A DNA stretch of 64,000 nucleotides from Burkholderia latens (GCF_902499045.1 NZ_CABVPL010000018.1:1-64000); one strand, 5' to 3'; positions 28,004-37,317 are shown, numbered from the stretch's first letter. Notes: generated by a model not told the origin, from the sequence alone. Numbers and translations are program-made.

Positions 28004-29223
28004 CGTTGGCTCGCTTGTGAATAGAGGACGCCGTCGGCCAGCATCGCATCGATCTCGGCCGAATCGAATCCGAGCGAATGCGCGACTTCCGCGTTGTGCT
28101 GCCCGAGATCGGGTGCGACGTCGCGAATCGTCGTATCGCAATCGGAAAACCGGAACGGAAGATTGGGCAGGCGAAGCGTGCCGTAGCGCGGATGCTCCTG
28201 CTCGACGACCATGCCGCGCGCCTGGATCTGCGGATCGGCCAGCACCTCGTCGATACGCTGCACCTTCGCGCACGGAACGTCGATACCGTCGAGCAGTTCC
28301 TGAACCGACGCGACGGAGCGCGCGGCGACCCACGGCTCGACCACCGACAGGATCGCCGCGCGATGCGCATTGCGCCCGACGCTGTCGTGAAAGCGCGTGT
28401 CGTCGCCGAAGTCCGCCGGGCCGCCGTGCGCGGCGATCAGCGCGGCGAAGCGCTTCCACGCGTCGTCGACCTGCGCGGCGATCACGAGATCGCCGTCCGC
28501 TGCGCGGAACACGCCGTACAGCGTCGACGTCGGCATGTCATGCCCGGTCTGCTCGGGCAGCACGCCCTTGAGCGTGTAGCACTGCACCGCGTATTCGTGC
28601 ATCGACACCAGCGTGTCGTACAGCGCCATGTCGATGTGTTGGCCGCGGCCGCTCTTCACGCGTCCCAGCAGCGCGGCGTTGATGGCGGCGACCGCATGAA
28701 TGCCGGTGTACATGTCGCCGAGCGAGATGCGCAGCAGCGGCGGCCGCTCGCCCGGCGTGCCGACCATCTGCATGATGCCGCTCTTCGCTTCCGCGATCAG
28801 CCCGAAGCCGGCCCGATGCGCATCGGGGCCGGTATGCCCGTACGCCGAAATCGAGCAGTAGACGAGCCCCGGATTGCGGGCCGACAGCTCGGCGTAGCCG
28901 AGCCCGAGCTTGTCGAGCGCGCCCGGCCGGTAGTTCTCGACGAATACGTCGGCGGAGTCGCACAGCCGCTGCATGAACGCCTTGCCGCGCGCGTCCTTCA
29001 TGTTGACGCTCACGCCGCGCTTGCCCATGTTCAGCTGCAGGAAATAGCCGCTTTGCTGGTCGTCGAGCACGGTCGCGTGCTGGCGTCCGGCGTCGCCGGC
29101 GCCGGGACGCTCGACCTTGATCACCTCGGCGCCGAGCGCCGCGAGACAGCGCCCGACGTACGGGCCGGCGAGGAAGTGGCTGTAGTCGACGACGCGAATG
29201 CCTTCGAGGGGGCGGGCCTGCAT
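28000..29223 (-). CDS. CaiB/BaiF family CoA-transferase (type III)
   Basis: 407 residues. The family signature starts with GIRVVDYSHFLAGPYVGRCLAALGAEVIKVE. The catalytic aspartate lies in ISLGDMYTGIHA, and GRGQHIDMALYD is the second conserved block. Class III CoA-transferases exchange CoA between carboxylic acids. The substrate cannot be read. ATG at 29223 is coupled to the MaoC stop (ATGA), and the gene overlaps aroE at its 3' end. With MaoC next door the likely chemistry is activation and hydration of a branched dicarboxylic or aromatic-derived acid. Confidence 0.88.
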   Translation of the reverse strand: MQARPLEGIRVVDYSHFLAGPYVGRCLAALGAEVIKVERPGAGDAGRQHATVLDDQQSGYFLQLNMGKRGVSVNMKDARGKAFMQRLCDSADVFVENYRPGALDKLGLGYAELSARNPGLVYCSISAYGHTGPDAHRAGFGLIAEAKSGIMQMVGTPGERPPLLRISLGDMYTGIHAVAAINAALLGRVKSGRGQHIDMALYDTLVSMHEYAVQCYTLKGVLPEQTGHDMPTSTLYGVFRAADGDLVIAAQVDDAWKRFAALIAAHGGPADFGDDTRFHDSVGRNAHRAAILSVVEPWVAARSVASVQELLDGIDVPCAKVQRIDEVLADPQIQARGMVVEQEHPRYGTLRLPNLPFRFSDCDTTIRDVAPDLGQHNAEVAHSLGFDSAEIDAMLADGVLYSQASQR

Positions 29224-29681
29224 CACAGTGCTCCCGGGCGGCGCGGCACCATCAGCCGATGCTCGCCGCGTTGAACGACCTGCCCGTCCTGGTTGATCAG
29301 CTCCGACGGCAGCACGACGATGCCCCATTCCGGGCGGCTCTTGCTCGCGCGCATCGAGCCGACGCGGAATTCCACGTGCAGCACGTCGCCGACCTTGATC
29401 GGCAGCAGGAAATCCCAGGTCCACCCGAGCGACATGCCCGGCAGGAACCGGTAGTCGCTCTGCGTCTTCAGGCCGTCGGCGATCGACAGCCCGAACAGTC
29501 CGTGCGCGACGAGGCAGCCGAAATGGCTCGCGTTCGCGTATTCCTCATCGACGTGGACGGGCGTGTGGTCGCCGGTGAGCTCCGCGTACGCGAGAATGCG
29601 CTCCTTGGTCACGACGTATTCGGGGCTCGTGCACGTGTCGCCTTCGCGGGCGTCGTCCCAGTATTTCTCGACGATCGTCAT
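29223..29681 (-). CDS. MaoC-like hydratase
   Basis: 152 residues of the hot-dog-fold MaoC/(R)-enoyl-CoA hydratase family. The hydratase motif reads YAELTGDHTPVHVDEEYA, with the usual catalytic Asp and His, and GLFGLSIADGL forms the central helix. These enzymes add water to enoyl-CoA or mesaconyl-type thioesters. I start at ATG 29681 because GGAGG stands seven bases upstream. ATG at 29687 leaves only one base. The gene overlaps the VOC gene before it and the CoA-transferase after it by ATGA, within the same operon. Confidence 0.85.
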   Translation of the reverse strand: MTIVEKYWDDAREGDTCTSPEYVVTKERILAYAELTGDHTPVHVDEEYANASHFGCLVAHGLFGLSIADGLKTQSDYRFLPGMSLGWTWDFLLPIKVGDVLHVEFRVGSMRASKSRPEWGIVVLPSELINQDGQVVQRGEHRLMVPRRPGAL

Positions 29682-29683
29682 GG

Positions 29684-30076
29684 TCATGCCTCCGCGCGCG
29701 GGTTGATCGCCAGCGCCTGTGCAACGCACGACGCGGGCCGGGCCTGAATCAGTTCGACGGCCAGACCGTCCGGCAGCCGAAGCCAGTTGCGCCCCTGCGG
29801 CATCTCCGTCACGCCGAACCGCCGTGCGGCGGCCAGCGCGGCCTCCAGGTCTTCGCACATCACGCCGAGGTGCGCGAGCCGGCCTTCCGGGCCGTCATGT
29901 TCCGGCGCATGGATGAACTGCAGGCCGCCGAGCGTCCAGTACTGCCGCGGCGCGTCGAGCGTGCCGTCCACTTCGCGCATCGTCATCCCGAGGACTTCCT
30001 CGAAGAAGCCGATATGCCAGTGGATGTCCTTCACCCAGATCGCAACGTGTTCCAGATAGGCTTTGGGCGTAGTCAT
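29684..30076 (-). CDS. VOC/glyoxalase-family protein
   Basis: 130 residues with the paired beta-alpha-beta-beta-beta modules of the vicinal-oxygen-chelate superfamily: YLEHVAIWVKDIHWHIGFFEEVLGM at the start, then LQFIHAPEH and LAHLGVMCEDLEAAL, ending LPDGLAVELIQ. Members include glyoxalases, methylmalonyl-CoA epimerases and dioxygenases. The CoA-ester enzymes around it make an epimerase or lyase-type role attractive but unproven. It overlaps panE (4 bp) and the MaoC gene. Confidence 0.82.
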   Translation of the reverse strand: MTTPKAYLEHVAIWVKDIHWHIGFFEEVLGMTMREVDGTLDAPRQYWTLGGLQFIHAPEHDGPEGRLAHLGVMCEDLEAALAAARRFGVTEMPQGRNWLRLPDGLAVELIQARPASCVAQALAINPRAEA

Positions 30077-31023
30077 GCGGTGGCCTCCTCGCGTTGGCGG
30101 TCGGCCATCGCGCGCTCGATGCCCTTGATCGCGGCGACGAGCGTCGCATTGACCGGCGTCGGCACCCCATGGCGCTGTCCGTAGCGCACGACCGAGCCGT
30201 TGATGAAGTCGATTTCGGTGATCGAGCCTTTCTCGAGGCTTTGCAGCATCGACGTCTTGAATGCCGCGGGCAGCCCCTCGGCGGCGAGCGTCCACGCCTG
30301 TTCGGGATCGGTCATCGACAGCTTCACGCCCGCTGCCTGCGCCGCGGCGATGGCCTCGGCGACTGCCGCGAGCGACGTCGCCTTCAACAGCGGCTCGTCG
30401 TAGAGCTGTCCGTACGTGAGGCCGGTGATGCCGGTCAGCGCGCCCGTCGCGACGTTCACCAGCAGCTTGTCCCACATCGTGCCGACGATGTTGTCGCTGA
30501 TCGTCGTCGCGAGGCCCGCGGTGTTGAACGCGTCGGCGATCGCCTGTACGCGCGGCGTGATGCGGCCGTCGAGTTCGCCGATGTACGTGTACTTGCCGAT
30601 CACGCCCGATTCGATGTGGCCGGCGCCGCGCAGCACGCCGCCGACATAGGTCTTGCCGGCGAGCACGCGCTCGCGGCCGACGGCTTCGGCAAGGATGTCC
30701 TCGTGACCGAGGCCGTTCTGCAACGACAGCACGACGGTATCCGGTCCCACGAGCGAAAGGGCGCCGCGGATGGCCGCGTCGGTGTGGAACGATTTGACGA
30801 GCACGATAGCGAGATCGGCCACGGCGACGTCGGCGGCTTGCGTCGTCGCATGGACGCGCACGTACCGCGCGCCGCGGGCGTCGTCGACGCGCAGACCGTC
30901 GCGGCGCATCGCATCGACGTGCGCGGGCGAACGGTCGATCAGCCAGGTTTCGTGACCGCCTTCCGTGAGGGTGGCACCGATGGCGCAGCCCAGTGCGCCG
31001 GCACCCAGAATCGCAATTTTCAA
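30073..31023 (-). CDS. 2-dehydropantoate 2-reductase family protein
   Basis: 316 residues of the ketopantoate reductase (PanE/ApbA) family. The Rossmann motif MKIAILGAGALGCAIGATL is at the N-terminus, and the conserved lysine block KLLVNVATGALTGITGLTYGQL lies near residue 190. It reduces ketopantoate or a similar 2-oxo acid with NADPH. The start codon is TTG at 31023, supported by AAGGAG six bases upstream. It is the first gene of the leftward operon and is divergent from a LysR gene across 81 bp. The context suggests a specialised oxo-acid reductase rather than pantothenate synthesis. Confidence 0.85.
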   Translation of the reverse strand: MKIAILGAGALGCAIGATLTEGGHETWLIDRSPAHVDAMRRDGLRVDDARGARYVRVHATTQAADVAVADLAIVLVKSFHTDAAIRGALSLVGPDTVVLSLQNGLGHEDILAEAVGRERVLAGKTYVGGVLRGAGHIESGVIGKYTYIGELDGRITPRVQAIADAFNTAGLATTISDNIVGTMWDKLLVNVATGALTGITGLTYGQLYDEPLLKATSLAAVAEAIAAAQAAGVKLSMTDPEQAWTLAAEGLPAAFKTSMLQSLEKGSITEIDFINGSVVRYGQRHGVPTPVNATLVAAIKGIERAMADRQREEATA

Positions 31024-31078
31024 CGGCTTCTCCTTGAGGTATGGCCGTACGATAGGAGCCGCCGCTCATACTGCCAAT

Positions 31079-31103
31079 GCAATGGATACAATGACATCAT
31101 TGC
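31079..31103. promoter_or_regulatory. inverted repeat, candidate LysR-type operator
   Basis: GCAATG (31079-31084) and CATTGC (31098-31103) form a 6-bp inverted repeat with a 13-bp spacer in the 81-bp gap between the panE-like gene and its divergent LysR gene, immediately before the regulator start. Size and position suit a LysR recognition site. Confidence 0.45.
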
Positions 31104-31104
31104 G

Positions 31105-32025
31105 ATGGACAATAATGATTCGATGAGCGCCGACCTGCCGGACCTGAAGCTGCTCCAGCTTTTCGATCTTCTGTACGAGATGCGCAGCGTCACGCGCGTC
31201 GCCGAGCAACTCGGCCAGAGCCAGCCGACGATCAGCATCTGGCTCGGGCGTTTACGGGAGCATCTTCATGACCCGCTCTTCATTCGTACGCCGGGCGGCA
31301 TGGCGCCGACACCGCAGGCGGACGCCCTGATCGGGCCCTGCCGCGAGATCCTCGAATCGCTGCGGCGCTTCACTGCGTGGGAGATCGCGTTCGATCCGGC
31401 GACGGCCCAGCGGCGATTTCGCATCTGCATGACCGACGCGAGCCACATCACGCTGCTGCCGCGCCTGTTGGCGCATGTGCGCGCGCAGGCGCCCGGCGTC
31501 CGGCTGGAGGCCGCGCGGATCGACGGCAATACGGAGCGCGCGCTGGAATCCGGCGAGGCCGATCTCGCGATCGGCTACGTGCCGTGGCTCGGCGGCGGCA
31601 TTTATCAGCAGAAACTGTACGACCAGGACTGGGTATGTCTGGCCAATCGGCATCATCCGAGGATTCGCGGCCGCCTCGGCGCCAAGCAATACCGGTCGGA
31701 AGGACATGTCGCCATTACGGCCGGAACGGGCGCGCAACTCCTCGAACAGGCGCTGCGGCAGGCGCGTATCGAGCGCGACGTGGTGCTGGAGTTGCCGGGC
31801 TTTCTGGGCCTCGGCGCGATCATTCAGAGCACCGACCTGATCACGACGCTGCCGCGTCAAATCGGGGAGACACTCGCTCAGGCCAGCGATCTGGCGGTTC
31901 ACGGCTGCCCGATCCCGGTCGACGGGTTCGCGGTACGGCAGCATTGGCACGCGCGATATCACCATGAGGCGGGCAATCGCTGGCTGCGGGGCGTCGTGAT
32001 CCAGTTGTTCGGTGCGTCGCACTGA
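31105..32025 (+). CDS. LysR-family transcriptional regulator
   Basis: 306 residues. The N-terminal winged helix-turn-helix (LKLLQLFDLLYEMRSVTRVAEQLGQSQPTISIWLGRLREHL) covers about residues 14-70. A periplasmic-binding-protein-like effector domain follows. It is divergent from the panE/VOC/MaoC/CaiB/aroE operon, the usual layout for a regulator and its target. ATG at 31105 is chosen. ATG at 31123 would also keep the DNA-binding domain. The PTISIWLGRLRE helix resembles the NodD/LinR subgroup, whose ligands are often aromatic acids. The effector is unknown. Confidence 0.9.
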   Translation: MDNNDSMSADLPDLKLLQLFDLLYEMRSVTRVAEQLGQSQPTISIWLGRLREHLHDPLFIRTPGGMAPTPQADALIGPCREILESLRRFTAWEIAFDPATAQRRFRICMTDASHITLLPRLLAHVRAQAPGVRLEAARIDGNTERALESGEADLAIGYVPWLGGGIYQQKLYDQDWVCLANRHHPRIRGRLGAKQYRSEGHVAITAGTGAQLLEQALRQARIERDVVLELPGFLGLGAIIQSTDLITTLPRQIGETLAQASDLAVHGCPIPVDGFAVRQHWHARYHHEAGNRWLRGVVIQLFGASH

Positions 32026-32154
32026 CCGGGCGCATCGGCGCCCGCGCGGCCGGGGCGATGCGCGATCGCGGAACCGGCTCGCGTGAGCGTCGACGCACGC
32101 GCTGCGGCCGGCCCGGCAACCGCTAGAATTGCGGTTTTAGCCCGGAATACGCCC

Positions 32155-33642
32155 ATGTCCTTTGCCTCGCTTGGCCTGATCGAGCCGCTGCAGCGCAATC
32201 TGCAGGATCTCAATTACCAGACACCCACGCCGGTGCAGGCCAAGGCGATCCCCGCCGTGCTCGGCGGCAAGGACGTGATGGCCGCCGCGCAGACCGGCAC
32301 CGGCAAGACCGCGGGCTTCGCGCTGCCGCTGCTGCAACGGCTGGTGCAGCACGGGCCGGCGGTGTCCGGCAACCGGGCGCGCGCGCTGGTGCTGGTGCCC
32401 ACGCGCGAACTGGCCGAGCAGGTGCTGCAAAGCTTCGTCGCATACGGCAAAGGGCTCGATTTGCGCTTCCTGGCCGCCTACGGCGGCGTGAGCATCAATC
32501 CGCAGATGATGAAGCTGCGCAAGGGCGTCGACGTGCTCGTCGCGACGCCCGGCCGGTTGCTCGATCTCAATCGCCAGAACGCCGTGCAGTTCGATCAGGT
32601 GCAGACGCTGGTGCTCGACGAAGCCGACCGCATGCTCGATCTCGGCTTTGCGCGCGAGCTCAACGCGGTCTTTGCCGCATTGCCCGCTCAGCGGCAGACG
32701 CTGCTGTTCTCCGCCACGTTCACCGACGACATCCGCGCGATGGCGGCGAGCATCCTGCGCAAGCCGGTCGATATCAGCGTCAGCCCGCCGAATGCGACGG
32801 CCGCCAAGATCAAGCAGTGGGTGGTGCCGGTGGACAAGCGGAACAAGCCCGATCTGTTCATGCACCTGGTGCGCGAGAACAACTGGGAACACGCGCTGGT
32901 GTTCGTGAAGACGCGTGCGGGCGTGGATTACCTCGCCGCGATGTTGCACGACGCCGGCTATGCGGTCGACACGATCCACGGCGACAAGCCGCAGCCCGCG
33001 CGACTGCGCGCGCTCGAGCGCTTCAAGGCCGGCGAGGTGCAGATGCTGGTCGCGACCGACGTTGCGGCGCGCGGGCTCGATATCGACGACTTGCCGCTGG
33101 TGATCAACGTCGATCTGCCGATCGTCGCGCAGGACTACGTGCACCGTATCGGCCGCACCGGCCGCGCGGGCGCGAGCGGTGTGGCCGTGTCGCTCGTGTG
33201 CGCGGACGAAGCGCCGCAACTGGCCGCGATCGAAGCACTGATCCGGCAGACGTTGCGCCGCGAAGAGGAGCCGGGTTTCGAAGCTGAACATCGCGTGCCG
33301 GAAACCAGCGCGACCGGGCAGATCATCAAGAAACCGAAAAAGCCGAAGAAACCGAAGGCGCCGCAGGCTCTGCCGGTGGCCAGGCCAATGCCGGGCAAAA
33401 AGCCGGCTCCGCAAGGTGGTGAAGGCAAGCGCAAGCCGGCGGCGCAGCGGGCGACGGTGCCGGGCAACGGAGCAGGCGGTGTCAGTGCAAGCGTGATTAT
33501 CGGCAGCCCGTTCAGCGTGCAGAAGCCGCGCGGTAAATCGGGCGGCAAGCCGGCGGGCAAGCCGCGCGCGGGTTCGGGTTCGGGCAGGTCGGCCGGGAAG
33601 CCGGCCAAACCCGCGGGCGGCCGCGGCAAAGGCCGGCCCTGA
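32155..33642 (+). CDS. rhlE: DEAD-box RNA helicase, RhlE type
   Basis: 495 residues. The helicase motifs are in order: Q motif (NYQTPTPVQ), Walker A AAQTGTGKT, PTRELA, TPGRLLD, DEAD in VLDEADRMLDLGF, SAT, and HRIGRTGRAG at about residue 330. The core (about 375 residues) is followed by a long basic tail rich in Lys, Pro and Gly (KKPKKPKKPKAPQ and similar), an RNA-binding extension typical of RhlE. It unwinds structured RNA in ribosome assembly, cold adaptation or mRNA decay. ATG at 32155 starts the conserved MSFASLGL. TAGAAT at 32124-32129 may be its -10 box. Confidence 0.93.
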   Translation: MSFASLGLIEPLQRNLQDLNYQTPTPVQAKAIPAVLGGKDVMAAAQTGTGKTAGFALPLLQRLVQHGPAVSGNRARALVLVPTRELAEQVLQSFVAYGKGLDLRFLAAYGGVSINPQMMKLRKGVDVLVATPGRLLDLNRQNAVQFDQVQTLVLDEADRMLDLGFARELNAVFAALPAQRQTLLFSATFTDDIRAMAASILRKPVDISVSPPNATAAKIKQWVVPVDKRNKPDLFMHLVRENNWEHALVFVKTRAGVDYLAAMLHDAGYAVDTIHGDKPQPARLRALERFKAGEVQMLVATDVAARGLDIDDLPLVINVDLPIVAQDYVHRIGRTGRAGASGVAVSLVCADEAPQLAAIEALIRQTLRREEEPGFEAEHRVPETSATGQIIKKPKKPKKPKAPQALPVARPMPGKKPAPQGGEGKRKPAAQRATVPGNGAGGVSASVIIGSPFSVQKPRGKSGGKPAGKPRAGSGSGRSAGKPAKPAGGRGKGRP

Positions 33643-33744
33643 TTCTCGTCCATGCGATCGCACCCGACGATTCGGCCGTCGGGGTTGCGCACAAACTCCT
33701 GGCGGCTAGACTGGAAGTTCCCCATGCAAACCATGGAGGGACAC

Positions 33745-33933
33745 ATGACGACCATCTACGTGGTGAAGACCGGCGAGCAGTTCCTCTGCACGGGCGAGGA
33801 TGGCGATATCGGCATGGCGCCCGTGATCGAGGACGCCGCGTCGTTTCTGTCCTACGACGAAGCGATCAAGGTGGCGAACCAGCACGCCGACCCCGGATTC
33901 GAAATCCTGACCGTCGAGGTGAATTGCCGTTGA
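33745..33933 (+). CDS. small hypothetical protein, 62 residues
   Basis: A short acidic protein (MTTIYVVKTGEQFLCTGEDG at the start) with no signal peptide or membrane segment. A near-perfect ribosome site GGAGG lies six bases before ATG 33745, which makes it a convincing gene. I do not recognise the family. ATG at 33724 is a possible upstream start without a good ribosome site. It follows rhlE by about 100 bp on the same strand. Confidence 0.65.
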   Translation: MTTIYVVKTGEQFLCTGEDGDIGMAPVIEDAASFLSYDEAIKVANQHADPGFEILTVEVNCR

Positions 33934-34028
33934 CGTGAAGTGTGCGGCCGGGCGATGGGTGACGGTTTCCGACGATATCGCCCCACCGTCCGGAATCGCC
34001 GACCGGCATCCTCCCCCGCATCAAAACG

Positions 34029-34050
34029 AAAAAAGCCCGCCGAAGCGGGC
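34029..34050 (-). terminator. rho-independent terminator of the galactoside operon
   Basis: GCCCGC/GCGGGC stem with a 4-base loop. Six A residues precede it on the plus strand, which become a T-run in the leftward direction. It lies about 50 bp past the last permease gene. Confidence 0.75.
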
Positions 34051-34102
34051 AACCTCTCGATGAAGAGGAGGGAGATGCAGCCGCGCGACCTGCGCCGCGC
34101 GC

Positions 34103-34954
34103 TCAGCCCTTCGTCGCCCCGAACGTGAGCCCCGCGACGAAATGCTTCTGCATCGCGAAGAACATCGCGACCGACGGAAGCGCGGCGAGAATCGAACCGG
34201 CCGACACGAGGTTCCACGACGTCGTCCATTGCCCCTTCAGCGCGGCCACGCCGGCCGTGATCGGCGCAGCCTCGTCGCCTTGCGTCAGACACAGCGCCCA
34301 GAAGTAATCGTTCCACACGAACGTGAACACGAGAATCGCGAGCGCCGCCAATGCAGGCCGGATCAACGGCAACACGATCCGCCAGAACACCGTCCACTCG
34401 CCCGCGCCTTCGATCCGCGCCGCTTCGATCAGCTCGAACGGCAACTGCTTGATGAAGTTGCGCAGAAACAGTGTGCAGAACCCGGTCTGAAACGCGACAT
34501 GAAACAGGATCAGCGCCTCGACCGTATTGAACACGCCGAGCCGGAGCGACAGATCGCGCACCGGAATCATCAGCACCTGCACCGGCACGAAGTTGCCGGC
34601 GACGAACGTGCCGAACAACGCGGCGTTCCCGCGAAACCGGTAAGTCGCGAGCGCGAACCCGGCCATCGCCGCAAGCGCGATCGAGCCGATGACCGACGGC
34701 ACCGTGATCTGCACGCTGTTCCAGAAGTAATGCAGCATCGGCGACGTGGTCAGCGCATCGCGGTAGTTCCCGATCATCGAGAAGTGTCGCGGCCAGCCCC
34801 AGTAATGGCCTTCGGCGAGTTCCTCGGTCGAGCGCACCGACGTGACGAACACCGCGATCATCGGCAGCAGCCAGATCACGAGCGCGACGGGCAGCGACAG
34901 CTTGTACAGCCGGCGCGATACCGGCTTCCAGTGGGCAACGGGTGTCGGAAACAT
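34103..34954 (-). CDS. carbohydrate ABC importer permease, MalG type
   Basis: 283 residues with six predicted membrane helices. The cytoplasmic coupling loop (EAA motif) reads EAARIEGAGEWTVFWRIVLPLIRPA near residue 190, followed by an FVWNDYFWAL segment. It forms the membrane channel together with the MalF-type permease encoded 21 bp upstream. It is the last gene of a five-gene leftward operon with ATPase, beta-galactosidase, binding protein and permease, so the substrate is probably a beta-galactoside or galacto-oligosaccharide. Confidence 0.92.
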   Translation of the reverse strand: MFPTPVAHWKPVSRRLYKLSLPVALVIWLLPMIAVFVTSVRSTEELAEGHYWGWPRHFSMIGNYRDALTTSPMLHYFWNSVQITVPSVIGSIALAAMAGFALATYRFRGNAALFGTFVAGNFVPVQVLMIPVRDLSLRLGVFNTVEALILFHVAFQTGFCTLFLRNFIKQLPFELIEAARIEGAGEWTVFWRIVLPLIRPALAALAILVFTFVWNDYFWALCLTQGDEAAPITAGVAALKGQWTTSWNLVSAGSILAALPSVAMFFAMQKHFVAGLTFGATKG

Positions 34955-34975
34955 GATGAATGAACTCCCGGGAGG

Positions 34976-35941
34976 TCACTGCTCGTTGCGCAGCATGCGG
35001 CGCAACTGGAACACGATGTAGACGAGCATGATCGCGAACAGCACGACCGCGATCGATGCCGAATAGCCGAGCCGGTAGTACTTGATCGCCTGGTCGTACA
35101 TGTAATACGCGAGCACGGTCGAGCTCTCGAACGGGCCGCCGCCGGTCATCACCGAGATCAGGTCGAAGCTGCGCAGCGCGCCGATCACCGTGACGACGAT
35201 CGCCATGAACGTGGTCGGCCGCAGTTGCGGCAGCACGACGTGCCACAGCAGCGCGAAGCCGCGCGCGCCTTCCATGCGCGCCGCTTCGATCTGTTCCGGG
35301 TTCACCGACGTGAGGCCGGTCAGGTACAGGATCATGCAGTACGCGGTCTGCGGCCACAGCGCGGCGAACACGATGCCGAACGTCGCGTAGCGCGCATCGC
35401 CGAGCACCGGGATCCCGTGTCCGGCGATCAGCGCGAGCAGCCCGAACGTCGGATCGTAGAACCACGAGAAGATCAGCCCGACGACCACGCCGGACAGCAC
35501 GAACGGCGCGAAGAACAGCGACTTCACGAGCCGGATGCCGGCGACGGCCTGGTTCAGGTACAGCGCGAGCGCGAGGCCGAGCGGCGGCGCGAGCATGAAC
35601 AGCGCGAGCCAGATCACGTTGTTGCGCAGCGCGGTGTAGAACGTCGGCGCTTGCAGCAGCTCGGCGTAGTTCGCGAGACCGACGAACGTGCGCTCGGTCA
35701 TCCCGTCCCAGTTGCAGAGGCTCAGCCACAGCGTCGACAGGATCGGCCAGATCACATAGACGGCAACCATTGCGCACGCCGGCGCGAGAAACAGCCACGC
35801 GGCGCGGCGCTGCCGCCGCACGGCAGGCGACGGGCGGCGCGCCGACAACGCGGGTCGTGCGGCGGGCGAGCCGCGGCCCGGCGATGCGGCGGCCGGGCCG
35901 GCGGGCGTTTCGGCGGGTCTGGACGTGATCGGACTGGACAC
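34976..35941 (-). CDS. carbohydrate ABC importer permease, MalF type
   Basis: 321 residues. A Pro/Ala-rich cytoplasmic N-terminus of about 45 residues precedes six membrane helices starting at AAWLFLAPACAMVAVYVIWP. The EAA loop reads EAARMEGARGFALLWHVVLPQLRP. The start is GTG at 35941, because the strong site AGGAGG lies six bases upstream. The longer frame to 35971 would bury that site inside the coding region. It pairs with the MalG-type permease and the binding protein encoded 54 bp upstream. Confidence 0.9.
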   Translation of the reverse strand: MSSPITSRPAETPAGPAAASPGRGSPAARPALSARRPSPAVRRQRRAAWLFLAPACAMVAVYVIWPILSTLWLSLCNWDGMTERTFVGLANYAELLQAPTFYTALRNNVIWLALFMLAPPLGLALALYLNQAVAGIRLVKSLFFAPFVLSGVVVGLIFSWFYDPTFGLLALIAGHGIPVLGDARYATFGIVFAALWPQTAYCMILYLTGLTSVNPEQIEAARMEGARGFALLWHVVLPQLRPTTFMAIVVTVIGALRSFDLISVMTGGGPFESSTVLAYYMYDQAIKYYRLGYSASIAVVLFAIMLVYIVFQLRRMLRNEQ

Positions 35942-35995
35942 GGCAAGCCTCCTGGTCGGACGCGGCGGCACTCGGCCGCCGCCGGGGTCACGCGA

Positions 35996-37255
35996 TTACT
36001 TCTTGTAGATCCGCTTGCGGGTCTGCTCGAGCTGCGCGAGCACGGAATCGAGCTGCGCGGGATTCGCGACGAACTGCTGCATGCCCTTCATCCCTTCGTC
36101 GGCCATTTCCTTCGTCATGTCGCGATCGTAGAACTGCGCGACGCCGCCTTTGGTCTCCGCAAGGATCCGGAAGCCGATCCGCGAGATCGGATCGGCTGGC
36201 TCCGGCGACTTGCTGTTGGCCGACAGCGAGCCGAGCCCTTCCGCGAGCTTCGCGCCGATCTCCGGCGTTTCGACGAACGCGAGGAACGTGTGCGCGTCGG
36301 CCTTGTTCTTCGCCTTGGTCGGGATGTGCAGCGATTCGACCGGGCCGTCCTCGGCGGTCGGCACGTTCGCGTCGATGATCGGGAAGCGGTAATAGCCCAT
36401 CTGCTGCTTCACGTTCGGCGGAAAGCCGGCCGCGATGAACGTGCCCATCAGCATCATCGCGGCCTTGCCCTGGAACAGGAACGGCTGCGCGCCGTCGAGA
36501 TCGTACGACAGTGCGTTGTCGATGAAGTAGCCCGAGTCGATCAGCGATTTCCACGTCGTGTAGACCTTCTTCACGCGCGGATCGGTGTACGGCACGTCGC
36601 CGGCCATCAGCTGCTGGTGGAACGCGTTGCCGTTCAGGCGCAGATCGAGATAGTCGAACCAGCCGGCGAGCGTCCACGCGTCGCGGCCGCCGACCGCGAT
36701 CGGCGTGATGCCGGCCGCCTTCAGCTTCTTGCATGCGTCGAGAAACTGATCCCAGGTTTTCGGCTCGTCGGCGATCCCGACCTTGCCGAACAAATCCTTG
36801 CGGTAAAAGAGGCCCCACGAGTAATAGACGGTCGGCGCCGCGTACTGCTTGCCGTTGTACGACGATGCGCTGCGCGTCGACGCATACATCGCATCCCAGC
36901 CGTTCTTCTTCCAGTCGCCGCTCAGGTCCTCGAACAACCCGCGCTTCGCGTAGTACGCCATCCGCTCGCCCGCATGCCAGTTCACGACGTCCGGCGCGAC
37001 GGTGGTGAGCCACGCGGGAAGCTGCACCTTGTACGCCTCCTCGTCGACGAAGGTCGGCTTCACGTCGATGTCGGGATGCGCCTTGTGGAACGCGTCGATC
37101 GTCGACTGCCAGACCGCGCGCTGGCTCGCGCCCTTGAACGCGATGTTGATCGTCAGCGTGCCCGCGTCGGACGGCGTCGCGGCGCCGAGCGAAGCGAACG
37201 CGATGGCGGCGGCGCTCGCCAGCCGGGCGGCGACGCGAAGGGGGCGATGTGTCAT
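35996..37255 (-). CDS. extracellular sugar-binding protein of ABC importer
   Basis: 419 residues. A signal peptide of about 30 residues is cleaved near PSDAG. The family-1 solute-binding fold follows, with LTINIAFKGASQRAVWQSTIDAFHKAHPDIDV at the start. Large hydrophobic residues typical of sugar-stacking sites are visible (AWTLAGWFDYLDL). It would deliver sugar to the two permeases encoded downstream. ATG at 37255 has GGAGA upstream. It lies 62 bp after the beta-galactosidase gene in the same operon. Confidence 0.92.
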   Translation of the reverse strand: MTHRPLRVAARLASAAAIAFASLGAATPSDAGTLTINIAFKGASQRAVWQSTIDAFHKAHPDIDVKPTFVDEEAYKVQLPAWLTTVAPDVVNWHAGERMAYYAKRGLFEDLSGDWKKNGWDAMYASTRSASSYNGKQYAAPTVYYSWGLFYRKDLFGKVGIADEPKTWDQFLDACKKLKAAGITPIAVGGRDAWTLAGWFDYLDLRLNGNAFHQQLMAGDVPYTDPRVKKVYTTWKSLIDSGYFIDNALSYDLDGAQPFLFQGKAAMMLMGTFIAAGFPPNVKQQMGYYRFPIIDANVPTAEDGPVESLHIPTKAKNKADAHTFLAFVETPEIGAKLAEGLGSLSANSKSPEPADPISRIGFRILAETKGGVAQFYDRDMTKEMADEGMKGMQQFVANPAQLDSVLAQLEQTRKRIYKK

Positions 37256-37317
37256 GTGTGTCTCCATTCCTGTGTGTCGTTGTGCGTGACCGGCGCGGCG
37301 GGCGCCGGGGGCGGGTG

